From NCBI GenBank assembly GCA_023053575.1, contig JAKZAP010000009.1, positions 11,885,869-11,949,868 on the forward strand: a stretch of DNA of 64,000 nt, written 5' to 3'. This document shows, in pieces, positions 54,327-64,000 of the stretch. A model generated the notes under the pieces. It searched no databases. It was given only the letters and a program-made list of their open reading frames with translations, and was not told the DNA's origin. Each line of letters begins with the position of its first letter. Position 1 is the stretch's first letter. Source of the stretch: Branchinecta lynchi (Eukaryota > Arthropoda > Branchiopoda > Anostraca > Branchinectidae). Made by a program: the position numbers and the translations under genes.

Positions 54327-54640
54327 GAGTATTACCGTGATATCTGATACCACGGTCAAAAGGAGTTTTTGCAGTTACTGTGGTACCCGAAAAACTCATC
54401 TCGCTTTCATCATCACCAAAATTTTTGTGAAATTGGTGGGACAGGAATTGTGCACTTGTGATATGGCTGGATATCTGTATTTCCTTTGGAATGCCTTTTA
54501 AAAGCGCAAATTCGGAAAGTGTCATTTTTGCAAAGCAAACAATGTATCGGCTACCGCGGTAACTGCAAAAACGACAAAATGCAGATCTGGTTACCGTGGT
54601 ATCAGGTACCACGGTATCTGCAAAATGCAACTAACATCTT
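54327..54640. repeat. MITE-D, largest copy
   Basis: ATTACCGTGATATCTGATACC near the left and GATACCACGG/CCGTGGTATC pairs near the right, with CATCTCGCTTTCATCATC inside. Ends GGTACCACGGTATCTGC. Confidence 0.75.
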
Positions 54641-55524
54641 CGGGATTCGAACATTACCGAGCAGAACGACACATGCAGGCCAACACGACACAATGAGAAA
54701 CGAATGAAACAATAAAATGCGATTTGACTCAGAGATTGTGCTTTTAGTGTAATGCTTTGTCCGTCTTTGCCATACTTTGCCTAAATTGCGTTTTAATTAA
54801 CATAACTGAACTAGTTTTTTCGTTCCTGATGGTTGTATTAAGGCTAGCAACTAACTTTCACGTAGGCTACAAACCTTACACCTTCCTACTCCCGCAATTA
54901 AGAGGAAATAAAACCTACACAAACAGTCGAAACCTCCACCCAAGGGGGGCGCCAAAACTTCCCTACCGTTGATTCCCCCCTCCAACTTTCTTATCTCGGG
55001 AGCGCTTCCAAACACAAACATTCTCTATGTCTCCGTCGGGAGTTGATCCCTCAACGGAGCTGAATCATTTATTCAGATAGACTTTTGCATCATTTATCCA
55101 GATAGACTTTTGCTGATAGAATATCAAATGGGGATCGGGGGTTCTTATGGGGATAACAAGTGCTGAATCGTAATGAAGATATAGGAACTGACTTGGTAAT
55201 GAGGAATGTGTGATAGTCTACCATGCACAAATCGAACATTTCTAGTGGGCCGAAAGTGGCGGGGGGGGGGGGGGGGCTAGAATCTTGAGCTTAGATAGCT
55301 TCAGGGGGTCTTGTTTCTTGCTTTATATTTATTTTATGTAGTCTTACTAGTACGAATAAATGAATGAATGAATTTTTCGAGAGTAAGGCATTCGCAACAA
55401 CGAATTTGAATGAATGAGTTCATGAGAGAAATACCGTAATTCTGTTCATAATTCTGTTCATAAAGCACTTAGCGTTATGTTTTTATGTTAGTTGTTGATT
55501 TATACTATAAATAACCTCCGGCTA
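54641..55524. other. EBF intron, mostly unrecognised
   Basis: A G-run lies at 55261-55276. At 55340-55372 TATTTTATGTAG...AATAAATGAATGAATGAATT looks like a retroelement 3' end with an (AATG)n tail. Nothing else was recognised. Confidence 0.35.
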
Positions 55525-55745
55525 TAATTAACTCCAACCAATTTTCAGAGAAGAAGTTCACATAATCAGATATTTAAGGAAGATTCTTTCCTTGTTTTTT
55601 CCACAAGTTAATTTTCCGGCTTGAGCCTGAAGAGGACCCTTGCCAAGAAGGTCCGAAATATAGCTCTAATAAAATGTAGCTGACTTTGTCCGTTTTGCAC
55701 CAACACATATGATCCGCAGTCATCTTGGGCTGAAGGAATATTTAT
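55525..55745. repeat. MITE-B copy, right half
   Basis: TTTTCAGAGAAGAAGTTCACA, AGAGGACCCTTGCCAAGAAGG and CTTTGTCCGTTTTGCACC, ending TCATCTTGGGCTGAAGGAATA. An extra copy of the terminal 25 bases lies at 55775-55800, about 27 bp before exon 55827. Confidence 0.75.
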
Positions 55746-55826
55746 GACCTTCGGGTTTTTTTATACGGATATTATGATTTGCAGTAAGCTTTGGCTGAAA
55801 GAATACTTATTGGCTATTTCGTTTAG

Positions 55827-55969
55827 GCCATCGTTTACGAAGGCACGGACAAGAATCCGGAAATGCGTCGAGTACTTCTGACCCACGAAGTAATGTGCAC
55901 GCGATGTTGCGAGAAGAAAAGTTGCGGCAACAGAAACGAAACACCATCAGACCCAGTCATCATAGACAG
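55827..55969 (+). CDS. EBF: COE/EBF transcription factor, zinc-knuckle exon
   Basis: Acceptor TTTCGTTTAG ends at 55826 and donor GACAG|GTAAGC follows 55969. Forty-seven codons plus [22 protein letters not shown] is followed by the COE zinc knuckle [14 protein letters not shown] (H-x3-C-x2-C-C-x4-C), then [14 protein letters not shown]. All four zinc ligands are present. The next conserved exon (beginning with the split Arg and a phenylalanine-rich strand) was not found before 64000, so the gene continues beyond the window. Confidence 0.98.
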
Positions 55970-56244
55970 GTAAGCCTACTCTCGTCTCGTATAACTAAAC
56001 TTATTCGCCGATTACAAAATAAGTTCCCGTACAGTACGATTTATTCCAGAAGCCTTTTTGTTACATAAAACGAATAGGACAAAAAGCCGTTTTAAGTATG
56101 TATATTTCAACCGGTTGTACCTAATTTAACGTTTAATCGCCTATTTTGATGCTAAGTTAATGTCTTACTGCCCGATGCTTATTTGGATGACACTTCGATA
56201 TTTATCTACGCTTACTACATTCTTTGTCTTTTGAGGGAAAATAT

Positions 56245-56472
56245 TTGACAGTGCAAAACGGATACGTCAGCTGAATTTTATTAAAGTTATATCTCGGCCC
56301 TTCTTGGCAAGGGTTCTCTTTAGGCTCAAGCCGCTCAAACTGGAGAATGAACTGGAGCTGGAAAACAAAAATATTAATTTTCCAGTTTGAGCCTGAAGAG
56401 GACCCGTGCCAAGAAGGGCCGACATAGCTCTAATAAAATTCGCTGACGTATCCGTTTGAAACTGCCGAATAT
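56245..56472. repeat. MITE-B, complete copy
   Basis: TTTGACAGTGCAAAACGGATACG...CGTATCCGTTTGAAACTGCC, inner arms CTCGGCCCTTCTTGGC and GCCAAGAAGGGCCGA. Confidence 0.88.
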
Positions 56473-57637
56473 GATTCGCAACAAAAATAAACAAATAATA
56501 ATCATACTCAAGTGACTTGAGTAACGTTCACATACTGTCCCACTTTTGAAGCCGGATCCAAGTGTTCCCGAATTTGACGCACAGCATGCAGGTTTTATTT
56601 CCGTATGCGAAATCTCGTCGAATTGTGTGTCGGCAGGTGTGACTGGCTTTTTACCTTTCTACGATTACAGCGCCGTGGGTATAGGTAGCTTTATTTGTAC
56701 ACATTACTCTTGCGCCAGGATAACAATCGTTTGCAAAACTGCAAATGACTACATGAGAGAATTAAGAGCTGCTTGCAGCCCTGTTTAGTTTGTCATAGCT
56801 TCGTTCTTGGAAATCGCGGATATTCCAGTTTAGACAGTGGCGAAACTAGCCCATTTTCGTGTGTGGGGGGGGGGGCAAGCGCAGATTTTACCGACAAGAT
56901 TTAATGATTTACGAACAAAAAGCGCTGTTGTCTTTGTCTTGCGAGGTGCAGCGCGAAGCGCTGCGCCGAGGGCGTCTAAGTCCCCAGCCACAGTGACTAA
57001 CCACACCCAAACCGCCTGGTGCAGTAACCACAATCGTAAATATAAAAAATTGTTATTCCCATATCATTTGTATTTTGTATAAATTCCAAAATAATTAGTT
57101 TTGTTACATTGGATAGTCAACCTTGCTGAAGAGAGATAATACATCTGTCGTAAGCAAAAAAGGTTTCCCTGGGTCGGATGTCAGGACCGAAACCATAAAG
57201 GGAAACAGGTTAAATAGTTGTATCCAAATATGGTTTACGAGATTAATTTAAATTGCTTACCGAGTAAGCAATTAATAATGGGTAAATTTTCTGGGTATAT
57301 ACCATCGTTTATTATGTGGGTATATGATGGTCTTCATATGTACTTTAAGGAACACGCGTCGATGTTCATAGTATGTGGTCCTTACTGGTCATCATATGTG
57401 CTTTAAGGAGTGAAAATCAGTTTCTAGGCTTAATCTGGAGTCGTCAGGTAAATACTACAAAACGTAGCGGCACCATCCCAAGAAAAATATGCATGGGATC
57501 TCCAATAATTGTAATGGTTATAGCCTAGGTAAACCTCTGGTTTCGGTGCCTAACATCACGACCAGGGTCAATGGTAAAAAAGTGTTTCTTGGTCCGGAAT
57601 TGCAAATTCCGATTTGTATAGGGATTACGGCGTCTTT
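56473..57637. other. Unassigned; possible hAT end and 3' part of the Penelope-like element
   Basis: CAGTGGCGAAACTAGCCC at 56836 followed by a G-run resembles a hAT left terminus, but no partner or duplication was found. From about 57290 two related ~28-bp segments (TCTTCATATGTACTTTAAGG / TCATCATATGTGCTTTAAGG) may belong to the 3' untranslated part of the retroelement at 57638-59264. Confidence 0.3.
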
Positions 57638-58921
57638 TTAGCAGGATGGTTTCCTCCGTTTAGGAACACTTAGGAGTTCGGTTAGGTTCCTCTCTCTGCT
57701 CCAAATGATTTCAGGGGGTGGGGTATCTTTTGGTAAAGTGGGGAATCCCTGAATCACGTTTTTCCAGCCGCACATGAATACTTTTCTCACGTGTCCTTCA
57801 AAGGGGCGGGAATAGGGTAATACTAAGGAGAGCTTATTCTGCAGTTCTTTTGGTGACTTCGGTCTGCTTTTTGTTCTTCGGGTCTTACTGATCAAAGAGT
57901 GCGCGGGGTTATGCCCGAGTTTTCGGAAGAAGTCATATAGCTTGTTAGCTTCCTCGTAATAGTGCACATCATTCGAGCATAACCGGTTAAACCGGTGTAG
58001 CTGCGAAATGAAAATTCCTTTGAAAGTATGTTGGGGGTGCTGACTGGTTGCTTGTACATAAGCAGGTGGAGCGCATTCCTTCCTGTACAAACATGTACGG
58101 AAACGGTCTTTATCTTTCTGGACTAAGACATCCAAAAATGCGATTTGTTCGTAGCGGGTTTCGACCGTAAATTTCAAATCATCATCAGAGAGGTCCGTAA
58201 AAAGATTCCGGATGTCAGATTCTGAACGCTTTGACGCAAAACCAAAGCTGTCATCAATGTAAAACAGTAATGTGCCAAGGCCTGTTGGTGGGTTGGCATA
58301 GAGTGGTTTCATTTTGTAGTGAAGGTAACAAATTGCAAACACAACACTAATCGAGATCCCCATACCGGTACCTTTTAGTTGTAGGTAATGATTGCCATCA
58401 AAAGTGAAAACTATTCGGCAAATAACTGCGGTCAGAATTTCCCGGTACAGCTCTGGTGGGGGGATTCGGAGGCTCAATACTGTAGAAAGGTATTCCTGAT
58501 TCTCTCTATAGAAATCACAGAGGTAATCTATGCCATCTGCGGTAGGGATCGAGGGGTAAAGGCTCACAATATCGGCAGAAAATAAGATATCGGCTTTAAA
58601 TGCATCAAGGGTACGCAAGCGTTTCAGAAAATCTGTTGTGTCTTTTACCGCTTCTGGTATGAGTTTTAAAAGCGGGGTTGAAACGGAGGTAACGTAATCA
58701 TCCAAGCATTTTTGCAATGAATTCGTGTTAGACAGGATAGGTCTGCCTTTAAACGTGCCGTCTTCGTTCGGTGCTTTGTGGATTTTTGGTAGACCATATA
58801 AATATGGTACTTTTGCCCGCAACAGATGTGCATTAAAACCTTCAAAAAGTGCCGCTGGCACACAGCTTTCTTGAAGTAGGCTTAAATGTAGCTTTTGGCA
58901 GGTAGACCTTATATCATCCAA
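57638..58921 (-). CDS. Penelope-like retroelement reverse transcriptase
   Basis: A 427-residue frame contains the RT motifs in order: YLYGLPKIHK (40-49, the Penelope hallmark), GRPILS (59-64), ADIVSLYPSIP (116-126, catalytic D117), KGTGMGIS (183-190), the YIDD box (221-224) and FLDVLV (262-267). These are followed by the C-terminal helical region with SQHPQH (293-298). Catalytic aspartates are intact. Only part of the N terminus is in this frame: it continues in the overlapping frame at 58914-59264. No GIY-YIG endonuclease motif is seen C-terminal to the RT; the frame ends ..KRRKPSC. It lies antisense in an EBF intron. Family assignment is secure. Activity is doubtful because of the frame break. 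Confidence 0.93.
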   Translation of the reverse strand: MDDIRSTCQKLHLSLLQESCVPAALFEGFNAHLLRAKVPYLYGLPKIHKAPNEDGTFKGRPILSNTNSLQKCLDDYVTSVSTPLLKLIPEAVKDTTDFLKRLRTLDAFKADILFSADIVSLYPSIPTADGIDYLCDFYRENQEYLSTVLSLRIPPPELYREILTAVICRIVFTFDGNHYLQLKGTGMGISISVVFAICYLHYKMKPLYANPPTGLGTLLFYIDDSFGFASKRSESDIRNLFTDLSDDDLKFTVETRYEQIAFLDVLVQKDKDRFRTCLYRKECAPPAYVQATSQHPQHTFKGIFISQLHRFNRLCSNDVHYYEEANKLYDFFRKLGHNPAHSLISKTRRTKSRPKSPKELQNKLSLVLPYSRPFEGHVRKVFMCGWKNVIQGFPTLPKDTPPPEIIWSRERNLTELLSVPKRRKPSC

Positions 58922-59264
58922 GAATCGAGAGGCCTCGGTGATTCGCGAACTGATTCGAGAACTCTTTTAAATAGTCAGACAGGGGCCACAACACTACCGC
59001 AGATCCCTTATCTGCCTTAGTTATTAGGCAGGGAAGAGAATGTAGTTGGCTTATTAACTCGGCGTCCTGCCACGGGCTATGAAAATGACGAATGGAATAG
59101 CCAAAATCAGCCAGGATTTTGTCCTGGTGTTTGGGCAGGATTTTGCTATGATCCAAACACGGTTTGCGATATTTTTTATACAATTTAGACAAAGCTGGTC
59201 TAGGTGGCAAAATCTCCTGGGTATTTGCAGGCTTGTCTGAAGCGGTCTTTGTCTTTTTCAGCAA
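58914..59264 (-). pseudogene. N-terminal part of the Penelope-like element ORF, other frame
   Basis: A 116-residue frame ends ..HRGLSILG at 58914 while the RT frame opens at 58921, overlapping by 8 bases. It carries PCLITKADKGSAVVLWP and SDYLKE, the conserved motif that precedes the RT fingers in Penelope-like elements. Both frames are therefore one original ORF broken by a frameshift near 58915-58980 (or sequencing error). No N-terminal endonuclease was seen upstream before the AT-rich boundary at about 59340. Confidence 0.8.
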
Positions 59265-59329
59265 CTTGGCGAAAGATCTGTCGCACTTGCCGTGGTTGCT
59301 CGCTGATGTTAGGTACGGTCGGATAGACT

Positions 59330-59476
59330 AAATCTATCCGATAGACTAATTCTAAATTAGTGAACCTTTATGGAAAATATTTGTTGAGTTTTTTGCGATT
59401 ATTTTATATTTCTTTATCTTTTTTACTGCACTTACGCCCTTGGGCAGTGCGTCATAAATTCATTCATTCATTCAGA
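59330..59476 (+). repeat. Retroelement 3' end with (ATTC)n tail
   Basis: TTACTGCACTTACGCCCTTGG...GTGCGTCATAAATTCATTCATTCATTC. A truncated LINE-like end beside the Penelope-like element. Family not determined. Confidence 0.45.
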
Positions 59477-60897
59477 CAAGTTAATCCAGTTCATTCCGGC
59501 TAGCGATCCGGCTAGCCGCGGGGTTGTCTTCAAATTTCTTTCCCGACTCTTACATTTTTTTTTCTTCGTCTTCCTGTGAATATGTGAAATATTTCTGCAA
59601 CCTTTCTGCTCAACTAAGGATATAAATCTAACAGTTACAAAAGCCGGAAATCCAAGACCTACTCACTCCAATTTCACCAGTACCTTCTACGGTCCGGGTT
59701 TATACAAATTTCCGAGGAATTTTCCCAACAACGTAAAATCAACACCAGACCAACCTGTCATCCGTCCGTAACCCGAACTGTGTATCCTCTTGCCAACCGA
59801 AAATTGCCGGATTTATTGTGGGAATCACCCCATGACAAGTTGGTTCGCCACTTTCAACCCCTTATTACAACACAACGGACACTGATGACAGTTTTACGTT
59901 TGAGAAAGCCAAAGTGCTAACTATTAAAAGATGTTTCCCTGTCTTTTGTGTGGGAGGGGTTAGGTCAAGTATTGAGTGATAGTTTATTTATGCGACTGTT
60001 GGAAGTGATTTATAAAGAATATCATTGGTTTAGATTATTTAGTTATAGTTCAACTAATATTGAGTTCGTTTGTTTTCAAATATTCCTTCTGCTACATCTT
60101 TTTCTTGGTGATTTGCCTCCAGCTTTTTGTGCTAATAAATTGCTATTGTTCCATCATTCTCAAGTGAGGGGATTGGTTTTCAGGCACATATTTTTTATTT
60201 CTAGGCCGCAGGATAATTGATCAAATAAAGAACTTCTAAAGAGATCTGCTATTTTTAATACCGTAGGTTGTTTTGCAGTTTGCTGCTTTAATGCTATAGT
60301 AATCGATAATTCTTACCCTAGACATTATTTATATGTCTGCTTTAAGTGGAACTGGCACGTCTGAAAACAAAACCCGTGAAAGGTAGCAAATTCTTCCCAA
60401 TAGAGCATGCCGGACTCCTACCACCCTTGGTGACAAGGGTGCAGTCTTACAAAGTTATGGGGTGTTCTAATTCGTCCCAATGGCGTAGAAATTTTTGAGG
60501 GTTAATTTTCCGGAGGGTGGCAGATTTCTTGCGGTTGGATGCCTAATTGGGGTGAAGACGCCAGGAGGGACGCTGGGGTTGAAGTTGATGAAGTGTAAGA
60601 TTTTATTGAGTGTAATGGGTTTAATTTGATTTGGGTTAGCAATGTTGCTTAATTTAAAAGAAGGATGGCGCCGTGTTCTGGATTTAAAAGACAGTGACTG
60701 GATGCGAAAATTACGGATACGCTCGTCAGTCTGTTAGCTTGGTATATTGATGAAATACGAAAGAATATTTCAAAGAATGTCAGAATACATCCTTCCACAT
60801 GATATCATGATCGGTTTCCGAAAGTTCGTCTGACTAAATTAATCGGACTACATATCATCCTGACTACATATTGTCCTACCAAAACCACGAAAATAAT
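59477..60897. other. Nothing recognised
   Basis: A stretch near 59700 (STFYGPGLYKF on the plus strand) superficially resembles a PG-rich repeat, but it is isolated. No shared repeats. Confidence 0.25.
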
Positions 60898-61142
60898 AAG
60901 TTAGTAAGTAATTTATTTCTGACCCGCCATTTTCAAAAGCGGAGTATAGTAAAATAAATTAAATAAAACACAACAAAAACAAATACAACATACAATTTTT
61001 AATTCTTCTGCCAGAAAGAGTGTAGAATGTCATAGGCTGGCTTGGCCCAGTTGTGCATGATTCTTGGCAGAGCCAACGAAATTTCCGAAAGTGTGACGCT
61101 AGCATCTTTGACTTGGAACTGCTTCATTAGCATGTGGCTATG
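60898..61142 (-). repeat. Non-LTR retrotransposon-like 3' end (family S)
   Basis: A coding end on the minus strand (60999-61142) with LALPRIMHNWAKPAYDILHS and a stop, then a 3' UTR with ATGGCGGGTCAGAAATAAATT, related to the 7329-7500 copy. Confidence 0.6.
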
Positions 61143-61349
61143 TCATAACTTTGACAAATCAGCCATGAACTCGAAACAGCGAAGCAGAACCACGCCAAGC
61201 AAAAACAGCTCCATGGACAACATTTTGGCGTCCTTCCATTTTTATTTTCCTTGCTTGCTGTGTCTTACAAGAATATTTGACGTCTGTCGTGTTGTCTTGT
61301 TCTGACAGTAGTGGTCTTAACATGGGATTGGACCCAATTGGACACAAGC

Positions 61350-61400
61350 AAGGCCGTATCCGGAGGGGAAGGATTAGGGGCTCGACCCGCCCCCCCCCCC
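61350..61400. repeat. hAT-like left terminus (GGCCGTATCC family), partial
   Basis: CAAGGCCGTATCCGGAGG and a following C-run match the family's left end. The right terminus was not found. Confidence 0.45.
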
Positions 61401-61499
61401 CTCCCCACGAAAAACACAGAAATAATCGTTTTTTTGCAGTTTTCTGGTCTACGTTCTGGCTTTGCTTTTTGGTCTAGATTAGATCTAACCCCGGGAAAA

Positions 61500-62301
61500 A
61501 CATCCCGAAATTAATTGCTGGTTACGGCTGGGTTACGGCCCTACCCACCATCTATTTTCCCTCGTAGCTTACAGCTGGGATCAATCAGTGTGTTAGGGCA
61601 AATTACTTTCCGTTCTAACCTTAACCTAACATCCCTTCGTACAACGCGATTCCATTCCATTCGTTCCGGTTGAAAGAATATCTCCATGCGACAGTTCTAG
61701 TTGGAAAACTTTCTAACAGAGTCGCTCGGTCGATAGACTGCATACCCAAGGGAAAATAAGGGAATCGTGCGCTGTAGGAAGTATTTCGACGGGAAATTTA
61801 ATTCCATGCTAAAGTAGTAGTGAGACGAGCATTTTGGAACTGGTAGTTTGAAGGTTCTGGAACAGGCCTACTTGGGCCAAAAGGAGTAAACATCAACGTA
61901 TGATATGATTGTCTGACTGAAGATTGACATTTGTAAACAAAAATGAGCTAATTAGGTAAGATGCATGGTTGAGAGGTATTAAGCGTTGTTCAAACTATAG
62001 AATAAGCTGCATAACAGCTACACTTGTCAGAGTGCACTGCAAGCAGGGTGCAAAAGGCGTGATTAAAATAAATGTAAATCGATCCTATTTTCTCTTACGC
62101 AGCTCTGATCAAACCTCAGCCTGCCTTGGTTGCTATAGCTAGTCAAAACAAGATGACAAAGTCATACCGATTTGGCGATTTTAACAATGCTTTAATGTGG
62201 CGGTATTCCTGAACTGTCTACCGTTTTTTCAGTAGCTTACATGTTAAGCCAAGGGTATTCCTCAGCTTCATTTCTTCTTCAAAACCCCCCTTGCAGATAT
62301 G
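61500..62301. other. Nothing recognised
   Basis: No shared repeat or coding signature was identified. Confidence 0.3.
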
Positions 62302-62644
62302 CACTGTAAAAACTTTCTCCGAGTAAGGATTTAAGTTAACTGCAGTATTTGCTACTGGGCAAGGCCGTGTCCAAGGGGGGGGGGTAGGGGGTTGACCCCC
62401 CCGAAACATAAAAAAATAACAATTTTTATAGGCTTTTGCCTCTGATCGATGTGTTTTTGTACTTTTTTGTCCGACCAGCAGGCACCCCCCCCCCCCCCCC
62501 CCCCCGAAATAAATTCCTGGATACGGGTCTGCTACTGGGATTAATCTTATCTCTACTGGGATAAGATTAATCCGATTTAGAGATAGGTAATCTAATCTTA
62601 ATAAAGATCCCAGTAGCAAATCCTGCTAGATTTTTTGGTACAGT
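62302..62644. repeat. MITE-A split by a hAT element
   Basis: CACTGTAAAAACTTTCTCCG...TTTGCTACTGGG and, after the insertion, ATTAATCTTATCTCTACTGG...TTTTGGTACAGT. The right TIR is eroded. Confidence 0.88.
62360..62531. mobile_element. Non-autonomous hAT element nested in MITE-A
   Basis: CAAGGCCGTGTCCAAGG...CCTGGATACGGGTCTG with CTACTGGG duplicated exactly (62352-62359, 62532-62539). The duplicated bases are known MITE-A sequence, which proves a target-site duplication. Confidence 0.97.
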
Positions 62645-63820
62645 ATCCTACACCTGGCCGACCTCTTTGCCTTAAAATACGTCCGCTCCTTTGATTATTA
62701 CGGATTTTTATTAGATAATCACATGTCCAAAAGTATTTTAAAATGCTTGTATTAAGAATGGCCATTTCACAGTTTGTTGCAGTAACATTCCTTCGTTAAC
62801 AGTCAGTTGAGTAGGCTTGCCAGTTCACGAAATTTCTTTCCTGAAATGTAGGCTACTTAATTGGAATAGACTTATCTGTGAATGTAAAACCTTCATAAAT
62901 TGAAGAAAACAAAACAACACTAAGGCTTAAGAATTATAATATTTGCCTTGCCAAGAATGCCGTTTTCAATTTTCAACGTCTGGCGACACCCGGATGTGTC
63001 TAAAGAGGTTTTCCCGTCCCGGACCAGTGAGTACCGTTAGATTGTGTTTGCACTTGAGCCTCAAAGCACTGGTTTAGGGAGGGTGTCGGCCTATAAGGTT
63101 TGAAGCCAAGCTGATCATTCATTGCAAACAAAAATAGAAAAACGAGATTTTGGGGTGTTTTTTTTCTTGGTCAGCTAGATATCCTTCTAAGATGATCTGC
63201 GAGGGATAAATAAAATCTGTGATATGCACTTCCGATAAACCGTCCTCAGCAAAAACGTTCCCTTTTCGCTGAGAACGGTTTGCCGGAAGTGCAGCCAAAA
63301 TATCAGATATTTTGTTTATAACTTGCACATCATCTTAGAGGTATAATTTTATTAGCGGATCAAGGAAAAAAAATCGTTTTTTTTTTTTTTTTTTAGGGGG
63401 CATAATGTGATAGGTCTACGTAGGATTGTCAAGGTATATTGTGATGATTATTTTATTTCTGCCTAATCAACTTATCAACGTTTATAATTTGAGAGACACA
63501 CGGCAAGGAATCCGCGATGAAAAATAAAGGAAAATAAATAAAATAAAAAATAAAGTAAAAAAGTCTTTTCTCCTTCGTCTTTTTTTTTATTTTTTTCAAT
63601 GAATAATATCACAAGTCTGATATATTATTCATAAGCAACAGTACCAATAGTAAAATAGAAGAATCCTTAAGATGGCCTCGAGACGTCTTGATTGAGGTGT
63701 ATACTTGTTGATGGGTTTGTGACTTTGTTGCTGGAACCCTCCTGTAATGTAGTTGCCTCCTTTTGAATAAATAAATATCTTCCCGTATCCCCTTCTTCAA
63801 ACAACAACAATTGTATGGTT
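62645..63820. other. Nothing recognised
   Basis: A T-run at 63377-63395 and an A/T-rich tract at 63520-63600. A 69-codon minus-strand frame at 63119-63328 has no recognisable family. The next EBF exon was not found here. Confidence 0.3.
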
Positions 63821-63821
63821 T

Positions 63822-64000
63822 TATATTTGACAATGCAAAACGGATACGTCAGCCACATTTTATAGAGCTATATTTCGGCCCTTCTTGGCAAGAGTCCTCT
63901 TCAGGGTCAAGCCGCTCAAGCTGGAAAATGAACTTGTGGAAAACATTTAAAGATTCTCCCTTAAATATCTGAGTTTGCGAACGTCTTCCTTGAAAACTAC
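63822..64000. repeat. MITE-B, left part (runs off the window)
   Basis: TTTGACAATGCAAAACGGATACG, TATTTCGGCCCTTCTTGGCA and the spacer AAGATTCTCCCTTAAATATCTGA also seen in other copies. Confidence 0.85.

Noticed and set aside
56836..57000. Additional hAT element starting CAGTGGCG
   Set aside because: No matching right terminus or 8-bp duplication could be found.
59640..59780. Possible PG-rich repeat exon (YGPGLYK)
   Set aside because: A single isolated motif without splice sites or a second repeat.

Overview
The window is nuclear DNA from a non-vertebrate animal. Evidence: spliced genes with GT-AG introns, AATAAA polyadenylation signals, a metazoan-specific COE/EBF transcription factor, a two-exon RRP12 3' end, cytoplasmic ribosomal protein eS21, and a dense layer of transposon remnants. 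I cannot name the phylum from sequence alone. Genes occupy only a few percent of the bases. Most of the rest is transposable-element debris, much of it nested.

Layout. 1-4.3 kb: one flank of a virus-like DNA transposon (Polinton/adintovirus-like): the N-terminal 896 codons of a protein-primed type B DNA polymerase on the minus strand, running off the left edge, and two small divergent genes on the plus strand. 4.7-8.5 kb: the last two coding exons of RRP12 (+). 10.6-10.9 kb: the eS21 (RPS21) coding exon (-), convergent with RRP12. 11-46 kb: no complete host gene recognised. This stretch holds a large GGGATCCC family with internal ~137-bp tandem units, palindromic CACTG MITEs, a second foldback MITE family, hAT-type non-autonomous elements with intact 8-bp target duplications, TTAA-flanked elements, several truncated non-LTR retrotransposons, tRNA-derived fragments and large inverted repeats.

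47.4-56 kb: the 5' part of a COE/EBF gene (+). The DNA-binding-domain exons at 50917-51070, 52373-52492 and 55827-55969 are unmistakable and include the COE zinc knuckle H-x3-C-x2-CC-x4-C. An initiator exon lies at 47426-47535. Two further phase-compatible 189-bp open exons (48401-48589, 49192-49380) could extend the N terminus. The gene continues past the right edge. 57.6-59.3 kb: a Penelope-like retroelement RT (-), probably frameshifted, inside the following EBF intron. 59.3-64 kb: repeats and unassigned sequence.

The host genes are unrelated housekeeping (RRP12, eS21) and developmental (EBF) loci. The points most worth following are the virus-like polymerase element next to RRP12, the possible N-terminal extension of EBF, and the repeat families whose nesting gives a relative chronology. 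Family labels (R1, MITE-A, and so on) are mine.
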